From NCBI RefSeq assembly GCF_005887635.2, contig NZ_CP040820.1, forward strand, positions 1 to 64,000: DNA of 64,000 nt, given 5' to 3'. Below, in pieces: positions 17,283-26,787 of this stretch (within the stretch, counting starts at the first letter, position 1; every line of letters starts with the position of its first letter). The stretch is from Paroceanicella profunda (GTDB lineage: Bacteria; Pseudomonadota; Alphaproteobacteria; Rhodobacterales; Rhodobacteraceae). Under the pieces are notes generated by a model, which searched no databases, was not told where the DNA came from, and worked only from the letters and a program-made list of their open reading frames with translations. Made by a program: the position numbers and the translations under genes.

Positions 17283-18316
17283 TGAAGACCCGTCTTGCCT
17301 CCCTCGGCCTCGCCCTCGGGCTGGCCCTCTCACCGGCCCTGCCCGCCGCGGCACAGGAGGGCGGCCTGCTCAAGACCGTGCAGGACCGCGGCTCGCTGCT
17401 GTGCACCGGGCACAACGGCTCCTACCTCGGCTTCGCGGAGGTCGATGACAAGGGCGCCTGGCAGGGCTTCGACATCGAGATGTGCCGCGCGCTGGCCACC
17501 GCCATCTTCGGCACGCCCGACGCGCTGCAGATCATCCCGGTGAGCTGGGCGCAGCGCTTCCCCGCGCTCCAGTCGGGCGACGTGGACGTGATCATCAAGG
17601 TCACCGGCTGGACCATGAGCCGCGACACCGAGCTGGGCCTGCAATTCTCCCGCCCCTATTTCATCGGCCCCTTCTACGTGATGTCGCGCAAGGACATCGG
17701 TGCGACGAAGGTGGCCGACCTGGAGGGCGGCGTCTTCTGCGTGAACTCCGGCACTACGGTGGAGCGCGTGCTGGCCGACTACATGGAGGCCAACGGCATC
17801 TCCTACGAGCCGCTCGCCTTCGAGAAGGGCGAGGAGCTGCGCGCCGCCCTCTACGCCGGGCGCTGCGACGCCATCGCGGGCTTCGGCCCCTTCCTCGCCG
17901 CCACCCGCGTGAACGCGCCCGACCCCGAGGCCTTCGAGATCCTCGGCGACGTGCTGGCGCTGGAGCCGGAGGGCATCGTGGTCCGCCAGGGCGAGGACGA
18001 CTTCCTCGACGTGGTGAACTGGATGGTCTCCGTGCTGCTCTACGCCGAGCAGGAGGGCATCACCTCCGCGAATGTCGACGAGATCCGCGCCGCCCCGCCC
18101 TCGCCCACCATCGAGCGCCTGCTCGGCGTCTCGCCGGGCATCGGCGAGCGCCTCGGCCTCTCCGACGACTGGGCCTACAACGTGATCAAGACCATGGGCA
18201 ATTACGGCGAGATCTACGACCGCACGGTGGGCGAGGGCTCGCGCTACCAGCTGCCCCGCGGCATGAACCGGCTGTGGAACAAGGGCGGCCTTCTCTACCC
18301 GCTGGTGCTCGACTGA
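17279..18316 (+). CDS. polar amino-acid ABC transporter substrate-binding protein (AapJ-like)
   Basis: A 345-residue periplasmic binding protein of family 3. The signal peptide is residues 1-25 (MMKTRLASLGLALGLALSPALPAAAQ). The mature part contains GSLLCTGHNGSYLGFAEVDDKGAWQGFDIEMCRALATAIFG in short conserved blocks, then RFPALQSGDVDVI, the inter-lobe FCVNSGTTVERVLADYM and a C-terminal NYGEIYDRTVG. This layout fits the larger AapJ/general L-amino-acid class. A GGAG box precedes the ATG pair 17279/17282. Confidence 0.88.
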   Translation: MMKTRLASLGLALGLALSPALPAAAQEGGLLKTVQDRGSLLCTGHNGSYLGFAEVDDKGAWQGFDIEMCRALATAIFGTPDALQIIPVSWAQRFPALQSGDVDVIIKVTGWTMSRDTELGLQFSRPYFIGPFYVMSRKDIGATKVADLEGGVFCVNSGTTVERVLADYMEANGISYEPLAFEKGEELRAALYAGRCDAIAGFGPFLAATRVNAPDPEAFEILGDVLALEPEGIVVRQGEDDFLDVVNWMVSVLLYAEQEGITSANVDEIRAAPPSPTIERLLGVSPGIGERLGLSDDWAYNVIKTMGNYGEIYDRTVGEGSRYQLPRGMNRLWNKGGLLYPLVLD

Positions 18317-18852
18317 CCTGCCCGGGCCCGGGCCGCAAGACCCGGGCCTGACAGGAGCGGCCCGCCCCGGCCCGCAGCAGGCGCCCCCGCCCGCACCGAA
18401 GCCGCCGGAACCCCACCGGCCCCGACGGCCCGGGCCTGACAGGACCGGTCGCGAACAGGACCGCCCCGGCCCGGATGGACCGGGCCAGTCCGGAGCCGAT
18501 CCCGAAGCCCCCGGGGCCGGATGGCCCGACGAAACCGAGCCCGCCCCGATCGGACGGAGCCGACCAGCCCGGGCACCGGGCCCGACTGACTCGGGTTGGA
18601 TGCCAGACGGGCCCAATCCGGCCCCGGGCCCGACAGCCCCCGGTCGGACACGCGGCGGCTCCGGTCAGGCCCGACCAGTCCGGGCCCGGCGCCCGCCCTC
18701 CGGCCGGACAGGCCGAGGCCGACATGCCCCACGGGGCCGGACCGCTCCGCGCGGCCCGGTTCCGCCCGACCCTCCGGGGGGCCGCCGCCGCGCGGCCTGC
18801 CCGCACTGCCCCACGGGCCGCCACTGGCGCCCGCCGTCTGCCGGAGATGCCT
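18317..18852 (+). other. 536-bp low-complexity spacer between binding protein and permease genes
   Basis: GC-rich degenerate sequence dominated by CCCGGGCC and GGCCCGA words. It contains an exact 16-bp direct repeat, CCCGGGCCTGACAGGA, at 18341-18356 and 18429-18444. From ATG 18475 it is open in the frame of the downstream permease, which would add about 126 Pro/Gly/Arg-rich residues. A GGAG box placed for ATG 18853 indicates the permease starts there. No gene of its own is supported. Confidence 0.5.
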
Positions 18853-19983
18853 ATGCCGCGTTTCGCCTCGTTCCGCACCCGGGCGGGCTTCACCATCCAG
18901 GTGGGGCTGCTGCTCGTGATCGCGCTCGTTCTCGCCGGGCTGGTGCTCACCGCGCGCGAGAACATCCTCGGGCAGGGCATGGCCACCGGCTTCGGCTTTC
19001 TCGACCGCTCCACCGGCTGGCCGGTGAACGTCTCCGTCATCGAGCTCTCCGCCCGCTCCAGCTACGCCCGCGTGCTGCTGGCGGGGCTGCTGAACACGCT
19101 CACAGTCGGCGCGCTGGCGCTGCTGCTCGCCACGCTGCTGGGCACGGTGCTGGGGCTGATGCGCGTCTCGGGCAACCTCATCCTCGAGATCATAGGCACT
19201 ACCTATGTGGAGATCTTCCGCAACGTGCCGATGATCCTGCAGGCCTTCTTCTGGTACGCGGTCTTCACCCACCTGCCGAGCCCGCGGCAGGCGATCACCT
19301 TCGCCGATGCGGTGGTGCTCTCGAACCGCGGGCTGGTGCTGCCCGAACCCGAATTCTCCGCCGCCGACCTTGCGGTACTCGGCCTTGCCGCCCTCGCCGG
19401 GGTGGCGGCAAGCGTGCTCGCCGCCCGGCGCGGGCTGCGGGCCGGGCGCTGGCTGGCACTGAGCTGGCTGCTGCTCGCGGGCGTGCTGCTCTGGGCGGGC
19501 CGCGCCCCGGGCGTGCCGATGCTCTCGCTGCCCGAGCTGCAGGGCCTGCGCATCGCGGGCGGCCTCACGCTCAAGCCGGAGTTCTCGGCGCTGCTCGTCG
19601 GGCTCACCCTGTTCGGCGCCGCCTATATCGGCGAGATCGTGCGCGGCGGGCTGCTCTCGGTCGAGCCGGGCAAGCTCGAGGCCGGTCGCGCCCTCGGCCT
19701 CACCCCGGGGCAGGTCAACCGCTTCATCCGCCTGCCGCTGGCGCTGCGCGCCATGCTGCCCGCCCTCTCCAACCAGTACATCTGGCTGATGAAGGCCACC
19801 ACGGTGGGCATCGCCATCGGCTACCCGGATTTCTTCGCCGTGGTCTCCACCGCCATCAACCAGAGCGGCCAGACACTGGAGCTGCTCGCCATCCTCATGC
19901 TCGGCTTCCTCGCGGTGAACTACACACTCGGCTTCGCGCTCAACCGCCTGAACGAGCGGCTGAAACTGAAGGGGAGGAGCTGA
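18853..19983 (+). CDS. amino-acid ABC transporter permease (AapQ-like)
   Basis: A 376-residue inner-membrane protein of the HisM/AapQ class. After an N-terminal helix (FTIQVGLLLVIALVLAGLVL) and periplasmic loop comes the permease core beginning LLAGLLNTLTVGALALLLATLLGTVLGLMRVSGN. The EAA-type loop is RALGLTPGQVNRFIRLPLALRAMLP in part, with TYVEIFRNVPMILQAFFWY upstream. The large central insertion with two extra helices is typical of AapQ. The start 18853 is set by a GGAG box 6 bases upstream. It lies one base ahead of the next permease. Confidence 0.88.
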   Translation: MPRFASFRTRAGFTIQVGLLLVIALVLAGLVLTARENILGQGMATGFGFLDRSTGWPVNVSVIELSARSSYARVLLAGLLNTLTVGALALLLATLLGTVLGLMRVSGNLILEIIGTTYVEIFRNVPMILQAFFWYAVFTHLPSPRQAITFADAVVLSNRGLVLPEPEFSAADLAVLGLAALAGVAASVLAARRGLRAGRWLALSWLLLAGVLLWAGRAPGVPMLSLPELQGLRIAGGLTLKPEFSALLVGLTLFGAAYIGEIVRGGLLSVEPGKLEAGRALGLTPGQVNRFIRLPLALRAMLPALSNQYIWLMKATTVGIAIGYPDFFAVVSTAINQSGQTLELLAILMLGFLAVNYTLGFALNRLNERLKLKGRS

Positions 19984-19984
19984 G

Positions 19985-21058
19985 ATGGACACCGCCGCCC
20001 CCCCGAAGGAAAGCCTCGCCGCCTGGGCGCACCGCCGGCTGTTCTCCACCTGGTTCGACCGTATCGTCACCCTCGTCTTCGGCGCGGGCGTGGCCTGGGT
20101 GCTGTGGCAGGTGCTGGGCTGGGCCTTCCTCGGCGCGGTGTGGAGCGCGCCCAATTCCGATGCCTGCGCCGGGGCCTCCGGCGCCTGCTGGGCGGTGATC
20201 GAGGCGCGCGGCCGGCTCATCCTCTTCGGCCTCTACCCGGCGGAGGAACACTGGCGCTCGGCCCTCGCCTGCCTCGCGGTGATGGTCACGATGGGCCTGT
20301 CCTGCTGGCCGCTGTTCTGGCATGTGAAACGGCTCGCCGCCCTCTGGGTGGCCGGCTTCGGGCTGTTCCTGGTGCTGATGCGCGGCGGGGTGGCCGGGCT
20401 CGCACCTGTCACGGCCGAGCAATGGGGCGGGCTCTCGCTCACCCTGTTCATCTTCTGCGGCGTGGTGGTGGCGGGCATGCCGATGGCGGTGGGCCTCGCG
20501 CTCGCGCGCCGCTCGAAACTGCCGGTGGTGCGGGGCTGCGCCGGCGGGCTGATCGACGTGGTCCGCTCGCTGCCGCTGCTCACGCTGCTGTTCACCGCCG
20601 CCGTGGTGGTGCCGCTGCTCGTGCCCGGCTGGCTGCAGGGCGACAAGCTGGTGCGCGTGGTGCTGGCCTATGCGCTGTTCTTCGCCTGCTACCAGGCCGA
20701 GATCCTGCGCGCGGGCCTGCAATCGGTGCATGAGGGGCAGGGCGAGGCCGCGGCGGCGCTGGGGCTCAGCCCCGCACAGCGCGTCTTCCTCATCGAGCTG
20801 CCCCAGGCCTTCCGCAACACGCTGCCGTCCACGATCAACCAGGTGGTGATCACCTTCAAGGAAACCTCCATCGTCACCATCATCGGCTTCTTCGAGGTGA
20901 TGGCCTCGGGCAATGCAGCGCTCGGCAGCGGCGACTGGGGCCGCGCCTTCATCGAGGTCTACGTGTTCCTCGGGCTCATCTATTTCGTCTTCGTCTTCGG
21001 CCTGTCGCGCTACGGCGCCTGGCTGGAGGCGCGGATGCGGCGCGGGCAGCGGCACTGA
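19985..21058 (+). CDS. amino-acid ABC transporter permease (AapM-like)
   Basis: A 357-residue inner-membrane protein of the HisM/AapM class, with an N-terminal helix, several extra helices, then a permease core (GGLSLTLFIFCGVVVAGMPM, VVRGCAGGLIDVVRSLPLLT). The EAA loop reads ALGLSPAQRVFLIELPQAFRNT. It pairs with the AapQ-like protein. The expected ATPase (AapP/GlnQ type) is not next to it. The following gene is a convergent sugar-binding protein 31 bp away, so the ATPase must be encoded elsewhere. Confidence 0.88.
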   Translation: MDTAAPPKESLAAWAHRRLFSTWFDRIVTLVFGAGVAWVLWQVLGWAFLGAVWSAPNSDACAGASGACWAVIEARGRLILFGLYPAEEHWRSALACLAVMVTMGLSCWPLFWHVKRLAALWVAGFGLFLVLMRGGVAGLAPVTAEQWGGLSLTLFIFCGVVVAGMPMAVGLALARRSKLPVVRGCAGGLIDVVRSLPLLTLLFTAAVVVPLLVPGWLQGDKLVRVVLAYALFFACYQAEILRAGLQSVHEGQGEAAAALGLSPAQRVFLIELPQAFRNTLPSTINQVVITFKETSIVTIIGFFEVMASGNAALGSGDWGRAFIEVYVFLGLIYFVFVFGLSRYGAWLEARMRRGQRH

Positions 21059-21089
21059 TCCGCCGCCCGCGCGCTTCGGCAAGTCCCCC

Positions 21090-22034
21090 TCAGAAAGGAC
21101 TGTCGGGGTAGTAGAACTGCTCCGCGTTCTGGGGCGTCACCAGCACCGAGCCGATGATGAACTCGCCCGATACCGGCGCGTTCGAGACCAGCCCCAGCGC
21201 CGTCACCTCGATGGCCGTGGCGATCATCGAGGGCGGGTAGGTCACGTTGGCGGGGATCATCGGGTCCGCGTCCATGGTGCGTTTCACCATCTCCTTCATG
21301 CCCGCGCCGCCGAGCACGAATTTCACGTCCTCGCGCCCCGAGGCCTCGATGGCCGCCAGCACGCCGATGGCCATGTCGTCGTCCGAGGCCCAGACCGCGT
21401 CGATCTCGGGGAATTTCGAAAGGAAGTCCTGCATCACGGTGAAGGCGTCATCGCGGTTCCAGTTGCCGTGCTCCATGCCCAGCACCTCGATGTCCTTGCC
21501 CTCGATGGCGCTCTCGAAGCCGGCCACGCGCTCGTTGTCGATAGTGGTGGGGATGCCGCGCAAAGCCACGATCTTGCCGCCCTCGGGCAGCTGCGAGGCC
21601 ATGAACGCGCCCGACACCCGGCCGAAGCCGGAATTGTCGCCCGCCACGTAGAGGTCCTCGATGCCCTCCTGGCTCAGGCCGCGGTCCACCACCGTCACCC
21701 AGGCGCCGCTTTGCGCCACCGCCTGCACCGGCCCGGTCAGCGGCTCGGATTCGAAGGGCAGGACCACCAGCGCGTCGATGTGCCGGGTGGCCACCATGTC
21801 CTCGATGTCGTTCACCTGCTTGCCGGGGTCGGAGGCGGTTGCGAGCACGAAGTCGAGCTGCGGGTAGGTCTGCTCCAGCCGCTCCACCGCGGCCTGGGCG
21901 AAGTAGTTCATGCCCCCCGCCCAGCCATGCGTGGCGGCGGGAATGGAGACGCCGATCACCTTCGTCTCCTGCGCGAGAGCCGGCGCCGCGGCCAGTGCGC
22001 CCGCCAGGCCGATGCCTGCTATGATATGCTTCAT
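21090..22034 (-). CDS. sugar ABC transporter substrate-binding protein (ribose/xylose type)
   Basis: A 314-residue periplasmic binding protein of the Peripla_BP_4 class. Signal peptide MKHIIAGIGLAGALAAAPALA, then TKVIGVSIPAATHGWAGGMN, QVNDIEDMVATRHIDALVVLP, VVDRGLSQEGIEDLYVAGDN and WASDDDMAIGVLAAIEASG, all matching RbsB/XylF-type blocks. The start is supported by GGGAGGATACC just upstream. It is the last gene of the lacI-xylA operon, 32 bp after the permease. The ligand is probably a pentose or related sugar, judging from xylA. Confidence 0.9.
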   Translation of the reverse strand: MKHIIAGIGLAGALAAAPALAQETKVIGVSIPAATHGWAGGMNYFAQAAVERLEQTYPQLDFVLATASDPGKQVNDIEDMVATRHIDALVVLPFESEPLTGPVQAVAQSGAWVTVVDRGLSQEGIEDLYVAGDNSGFGRVSGAFMASQLPEGGKIVALRGIPTTIDNERVAGFESAIEGKDIEVLGMEHGNWNRDDAFTVMQDFLSKFPEIDAVWASDDDMAIGVLAAIEASGREDVKFVLGGAGMKEMVKRTMDADPMIPANVTYPPSMIATAIEVTALGLVSNAPVSGEFIIGSVLVTPQNAEQFYYPDSPF

Positions 22035-22066
22035 GGTATCCTCCCAAAGATGTGGCGCGGTGCGTC

Positions 22067-23065
22067 TCATGCGCCCGCTTTCCCTTCGCGCTGCAGGATC
22101 ACAGCGAGAATGATGATCGCCCCCTGGATCGCCCCGTTGAGATAGGGCGAGACGAGGTCGGTAAGGTTCAGGATGTTGCCGATCAGGCTCAGGATCAGCA
22201 CGCCGATCACCGTGCCCCAGACCCGGCCGAAACCTCCCCGGAGCACCGTGCCGCCGATGATCACCGCGGCGATCGCCTCCAGCTCCCACAAGAGCCCCGT
22301 GGAGGCCGAGGCCGAGCCCAGCCGCGGCACGTACATGATCGTCGCCACCCCCACGAGCAGGCCCAGCAGCACGTAGGTCATCAGCCGCACCCGCGCGATG
22401 TTGACCGAGGAATAGCGCGCCACCTGGTCGTTCGAGCCTATGGCCGCACAATGCCGCCCGAACACCATGCGCCGCATGGCGATCTCGCCCAGCACCACCG
22501 TGACGGCGAAGACGATGATCGGCCAGCTCACCCCCAGCACCCCGCCGTAGTACACCGGCTGGTAGAAGCTGCGCAGGGTGAAATCGAGCGAGAGCGTGCC
22601 GCCGTCCGCCAGCCAGGTCACCAGCGAGCGGTAGATGCCCATCGAGCCGAGCGTGACGATGAAGGCCTCTATCCCCAGCCGGGTGATGAGGATGCCGTTG
22701 AGAAACCCCGCCGCGAGGCCCGCCACCAGCGCCGTGGCCATCCCAAGGAGCACCAGCGGCACGCCCACGCCGAGCGTGGGCAGGGCCGCGTTCATCACCA
22801 GGATCATCAGCCCGGCGATGAAGGCCGCCATCGAGCCCACCGAGAGGTCGAGCCCCCCGGCGGTGATCACGAAGGTCATCCCCACCGCGATGATGCCGAT
22901 GAAGGCCGAGCGCGCCAGCACGTTGCTCACGTTCGCCCAGGCGAGGAAATTCGGGTTCAGGGCCGCGCCGATCAGCACCAGCAGCACCAGTGCCAGCACC
23001 GGGCCGATCACGGTCATCGAAGGCAGGGCGCGGTGCGCGCGGGGCAGGGTGGTGGTGTCGCTCAT
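22067..23065 (-). CDS. sugar ABC transporter permease (RbsC family)
   Basis: A 332-residue polytopic membrane protein. RbsC-family marks are NPNFLAWANVSNVL, FIGIIAVGMTFVITAGGLDLSVGS, a GSNDQVARYSSVN loop after IAMRRMVFGRHCAAI, and GTVIGVLILSLIGNILNL near the end. It overlaps the upstream ATPase gene by 4 bp and feeds the same importer. Confidence 0.92.
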   Translation of the reverse strand: MSDTTTLPRAHRALPSMTVIGPVLALVLLVLIGAALNPNFLAWANVSNVLARSAFIGIIAVGMTFVITAGGLDLSVGSMAAFIAGLMILVMNAALPTLGVGVPLVLLGMATALVAGLAAGFLNGILITRLGIEAFIVTLGSMGIYRSLVTWLADGGTLSLDFTLRSFYQPVYYGGVLGVSWPIIVFAVTVVLGEIAMRRMVFGRHCAAIGSNDQVARYSSVNIARVRLMTYVLLGLLVGVATIMYVPRLGSASASTGLLWELEAIAAVIIGGTVLRGGFGRVWGTVIGVLILSLIGNILNLTDLVSPYLNGAIQGAIIILAVILQREGKAGA

Positions 23066-24576
23066 GCCATTTCCTCCGCCGCGGGGGCCGGGGCGCCCAG
23101 CCCCATCGCCAGCCGCACGATCTGCGCCTCGGTGATGTCCTCACCCTCCAGCTCACCCGCCACCCGGCCGCGGCACATCACCAGCACCCGGTCGGCGAGG
23201 CCGATCACCTCCTGCATCTCCGAGGAGATCACCACGATGCTGCGCCCGCTTGCGGCCAGTTCGCGGATGAAGCGGTAGATCTGCTGGCGGGTGCCGATGT
23301 CGATGCCCCGCGTCGGCTCGTCGATGATCACGATGCGCGGCTCGGGCAGCAGGGTGCGGGCCAGCAGGAGCTTCTGCTGGTTGCCGCCCGAGAGGTTGCC
23401 CACCGGCCCGTTCCGCGCGCCCGCGCGGATGTCGAACTCCGCGATGGCAGTGTCGAGCGCGCGCTCCTCCGCCGCGGTGTCGATGGTGAGCCGGGCGAAA
23501 CGCTCCAGCGCGGTGAGGGTGAGGTTCTCGCGCAGGGACTTGGTGAGCAGCAGGCCGCGCGTCTTGCGATCCTCGGTGAGATAGCCCAGCCCGAGCGCCT
23601 TCGCCTCGGCCGGCGAGCGTACCCGCACCTCGCGCCCGTCGAGCCGGATGCGCCCGCGCGCCGGCCGCAGCCCGCACAGCCCCTCGAAGGTCTCCGTCCG
23701 CCCCGAGCCGATCAGCCCCGCCACGCCGAGGATCTCGCCCGCCCGCAGGGCAAAACTCACCCCCTCCGCGTGGCCCGGCACGTCGAGCCCCTCCACCTCC
23801 AGCACCGGCGCGCCGCCGGGCGCCGGCGGCTTCGCGGGGTAGAGGCCCGACACCTCGCGGCCCACCATGGCCTCGGCCATGTCGTGCTCGCTCATCCCCG
23901 CCGCCTCCCCCTGCCACACCACCGCGCCGTCGCGCATGATGGTGAGGTCGTCGGCAATCTCGCGCACCTCGTCGAGCTTGTGGGAGGTAAAGAGCACCGC
24001 CGTGCCCGCATCGCGCAGTGCGCGCACCTGGGTGAGCAGGATGTCGGTCTCCGCGCGGGTGAGCACGGCGGTGGGCTCGTCCATGATCAGCACGCGGGCC
24101 TCGCGCGCCAGCGCCTTCGCGATCTCCAGCATCTGCTTGTCGGAGTTCGACAGGGTGGAGACCACACGGTCCACCCCCGCCGCGCAGGAGAGCCGGTCGA
24201 GCAGCGCGCGCGCCCGGGCCCGCATCGCCGGCTTGTCGAGCAGCCAGCCCCGGCGGATTTCCCGGCCGAGGAACAGGTTCTGCTCCACGGTGAGCTGCTC
24301 TGCCAGGTTGAACTCCTGGTGGATGAGCACGATGCCAGCCGCCTCCGCCTCGCGCACCGAGGCGAAGCGCGCAGGCGCCCCCGCCACCCGAACCTCGCCC
24401 CGGCTGGGGGCGAGGTAGCCGGAGAGGATCTTCATCGTGGTGGACTTGCCGGCGCCGTTCTCCCCGATCAGCGCGTGCACCCGGCCCGGGCGCAGGGCGA
24501 TAGTCACGCCGTGCAGCACCTCCACCGGGCCGAAGCTGCGGCTCACCCCCGCCAGTTCGAGTGCGGGCGTGCTCAC
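23062..24576 (-). CDS. sugar ABC transporter ATP-binding protein (duplicated, RbsA/XylG type)
   Basis: A 504-residue ATPase with two tandem nucleotide-binding halves. N half: Walker A GENGAGKSTTM, Walker B VLIMDEPTAVLT with a degenerate signature LSNSDKQMLEIAKAL. C half: degenerate P-loop GLIGSGRTETF, signature LSGGNQQKLLLARTL, Walker B IVIIDEPTRGIDIG. This asymmetry is normal for sugar importers. The GTG at 24576 overlaps the dehydrogenase stop (GTGA). The frame extends further upstream only as a shadow of that gene. Confidence 0.92.
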   Translation of the reverse strand: MSTPALELAGVSRSFGPVEVLHGVTIALRPGRVHALIGENGAGKSTTMKILSGYLAPSRGEVRVAGAPARFASVREAEAAGIVLIHQEFNLAEQLTVEQNLFLGREIRRGWLLDKPAMRARARALLDRLSCAAGVDRVVSTLSNSDKQMLEIAKALAREARVLIMDEPTAVLTRAETDILLTQVRALRDAGTAVLFTSHKLDEVREIADDLTIMRDGAVVWQGEAAGMSEHDMAEAMVGREVSGLYPAKPPAPGGAPVLEVEGLDVPGHAEGVSFALRAGEILGVAGLIGSGRTETFEGLCGLRPARGRIRLDGREVRVRSPAEAKALGLGYLTEDRKTRGLLLTKSLRENLTLTALERFARLTIDTAAEERALDTAIAEFDIRAGARNGPVGNLSGGNQQKLLLARTLLPEPRIVIIDEPTRGIDIGTRQQIYRFIRELAASGRSIVVISSEMQEVIGLADRVLVMCRGRVAGELEGEDITEAQIVRLAMGLGAPAPAAEEMA

Positions 24577-25712
24577 AACCGCACCCAGGCGGCATTGGCC
24601 TGCGAGGAGCGCACGCAGGCGGTGATGAAGCGCATGCCCGAAAGCCCCGCCTCCACCCCCGGCAGCAGGCCTGGGGCAGGGGGGCCGCCGGGCGCAAAGC
24701 CCCGGATCGCCGCCGCCGCCTCGGTGTAGAGGTTTGCGAAGCCCTCCAGATACCCCTCCGGATGTCCCGAGGGCGTGCGGCTCACCACCGCCGCCGCCGG
24801 CCCCGCGCCGGGGCCGCCGCGGGTGAGGCGCTGCGTGGGCCCGCCCTCGGGCGTGAACCACAGGTGGTTGGGCTGCTCCTGATGCCATTCCAGCCCGCCG
24901 GCCGGGCCGTAGAGGCGCAGCCGCAGCCCGTTCTCGTTGCCCGGCGCCACCTGGCTGCACCACAGCATGCCCCGCGCCCCGCCGCGAAAGCGCAGCATCA
25001 CGTGGCCGTTGTCGTCGAGCCTGCGCCCGGTGCCGAAGCTCTGCAGGTCGGCCGCCAGCTCCTCCACCTCGAGCCCGCTCACGAAACAGGCGAGGTTATG
25101 CGCATGGGTGCCGATGTCGCCCACCGCGCCGCCCGCGCCGGAGCGGGCGGGGTCGGTGCGCCACTCGGCCTGTTTCGAGCCCTCGGCCTCCAGGGGGCGG
25201 GTGAGCCAGTCCTGCACATACTCCACCTGCACCAGCCGCAGCGGCCCCAGCGCGCCGGCCGCCACCATCTCCCGCGCCTGGCGGATCATCGGGTAGCCGG
25301 TGTAGTTGTGGGTGAGGATGAACAGCGCATCGGCCACGCGCACCACCTCGGCGAGGCTGTCGGCATCCTCCTCCGTGGCGGCGAGCGGCTTGTCGCAGAT
25401 CACGTGGATGCCGCGGGCAAGGAAGGCCTTCGCCGCCGGCACATGCATGTGGTTGGGCGTCACGATGGCCACGGCCTCGATGCCGTCCGGCCGGTCCGCC
25501 TCCGCCGCCGCCATCTGCTCGAACCCGGCATAGGAGCGCGCGGGGTCGAGCCCCAGCGCCGCCGCACTCTCCCGCGCCCGCTCAGGCGTGGAGGAGAGCG
25601 CGCCCGCCACCAGCGTGAACTCCCCGTCGAGCCGCGCCGCGATCCGGTGCACCGCGCCGATGAAGGCGCCCTGGCCGCCGCCCACCATCCCGAGGCGGAT
25701 CGGCGCGCTCAT
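24573..25712 (-). CDS. Gfo/Idh/MocA family oxidoreductase
   Basis: A 379-residue NAD(P)-dependent sugar or polyol dehydrogenase. The N-terminal Rossmann motif is IRLGMVGGGQGAFIGAVHR. The catalytic Lys lies in VICDKPLAATEEDA, the EKP motif of the family. The C-terminal half is the Gfo/Idh substrate domain (AEWRTDPARSGAGGAVGDIGTHAHNLACF). It overlaps both neighbours by 4 bp. Beside a sugar isomerase and a TIM-barrel isomerase/epimerase it probably oxidises the imported sugar. Inositol-type substrates are an alternative. Confidence 0.9.
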   Translation of the reverse strand: MSAPIRLGMVGGGQGAFIGAVHRIAARLDGEFTLVAGALSSTPERARESAAALGLDPARSYAGFEQMAAAEADRPDGIEAVAIVTPNHMHVPAAKAFLARGIHVICDKPLAATEEDADSLAEVVRVADALFILTHNYTGYPMIRQAREMVAAGALGPLRLVQVEYVQDWLTRPLEAEGSKQAEWRTDPARSGAGGAVGDIGTHAHNLACFVSGLEVEELAADLQSFGTGRRLDDNGHVMLRFRGGARGMLWCSQVAPGNENGLRLRLYGPAGGLEWHQEQPNHLWFTPEGGPTQRLTRGGPGAGPAAAVVSRTPSGHPEGYLEGFANLYTEAAAAIRGFAPGGPPAPGLLPGVEAGLSGMRFITACVRSSQANAAWVRL

Positions 25713-26770
25713 GCCCCCAGCCCCAGCATGCGGCGGTTTGCGGCCCTGTCGGCCCCGCCACCGGCGAAATCGTCGAAGGCGCGCTCGGTCACCCGGATGA
25801 TGTGGTTGTTCACGAAGGCCGCCCCCTCCCGCGCCCCGTCCTCGGGGTGTTTCAGGCAGCACTCCCATTCCACCACGGCCCAGCCATCGAACCCGTGCGT
25901 GGTGAGTGCCGAGAACACGGCGGAGAAATCCACCTCGCCGTCGCCCGGGCTGCGGAAGCGCCCGGCGCGGCTGATCCAGGGCTGGAAGCCGCCGTACACC
26001 CCCTGCCGGCCGGAGGGGCGAAACTCCGCGTCCTTGACGTGGAACATGCGGATGCGCTCGTGGTAGATCTCGATATTCTCCACGTAATCAAGGCATTGCA
26101 GCACGTAATGCGAGGGGTCGTAGAGCATGCATGCCCGGGCGTGATTGCCGGTGCGCTCGAGGAACATCTCGTAGGTGATGCCGTCATGCAGGTCCTCGCC
26201 GGGGTGGATCTCGTAGCAGATGTCCACCCCGCAGGCCTCCGCATGGTCGAGCAGGGGGCGCCAGCGGCGGGCGAGCTCGTCGAAGCCTTCCTCCACCAGC
26301 CCCGGCGCGCGCTGCGGCCAGGGGTAGAGATAGGGCCACACCAGCGCGCCGGAGAAGCTCGCCATCGCCCCCAGCCCGAGGTTGGCCGAGGCGGTGAGGG
26401 CGAGGCGCACCTGCTCCACCGCCCAGGCCTGCCGCGCCGCCGGGTTTCCGCGTACCTGAGGCGCCGCGAACCCCTCGAACGCCTCGTCATAGGCCGGGTG
26501 CACCGCCACCAGCTGGCCCTGCAGATGGGTGGAAAGCTCGGTGATCTCCACCCCGTTCGCCGCCGCCACGCCGGCGAGCTCGTCGCAATAGTCCCGGCTC
26601 TCGGCGGCGCGGGCGAGGTCGATGAGCCGGCCGTCCCAGCTCGGCAGCTGCACGCCCTTGTAGCCGCAGTCCGCCGCCCATCTAGTGATACTGTCCCATG
26701 AGTTGAACGGCGCCTCGTCCCCCGCGAATTGCGCGAGGAAGAGCCCGGGGCCCTTGATCGTCTTCATCAT
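25709..26770 (-). CDS. sugar phosphate isomerase/epimerase (AP endonuclease family 2 TIM barrel)
   Basis: A 353-residue xylose-isomerase-like TIM barrel. Putative metal-site residues are visible in CYEIHPGEDLHDG, YDPSHYVLQ, MFHVKDAEF and VVEWECCLKHPEDG. It begins FLAQFAGDEAPFNSWDSITRWAADCGYKGVQLP. Probable role is isomerisation or epimerisation of a keto-sugar. Two ATGs (26770 and 26767) follow a GGAGGAA box, and either could be used. It lies 17 bp after xylA and overlaps the dehydrogenase gene. Confidence 0.85.
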   Translation of the reverse strand: MMKTIKGPGLFLAQFAGDEAPFNSWDSITRWAADCGYKGVQLPSWDGRLIDLARAAESRDYCDELAGVAAANGVEITELSTHLQGQLVAVHPAYDEAFEGFAAPQVRGNPAARQAWAVEQVRLALTASANLGLGAMASFSGALVWPYLYPWPQRAPGLVEEGFDELARRWRPLLDHAEACGVDICYEIHPGEDLHDGITYEMFLERTGNHARACMLYDPSHYVLQCLDYVENIEIYHERIRMFHVKDAEFRPSGRQGVYGGFQPWISRAGRFRSPGDGEVDFSAVFSALTTHGFDGWAVVEWECCLKHPEDGAREGAAFVNNHIIRVTERAFDDFAGGGADRAANRRMLGLGA

Positions 26771-26787
26771 TTCCTCCCAGTCTCGTC

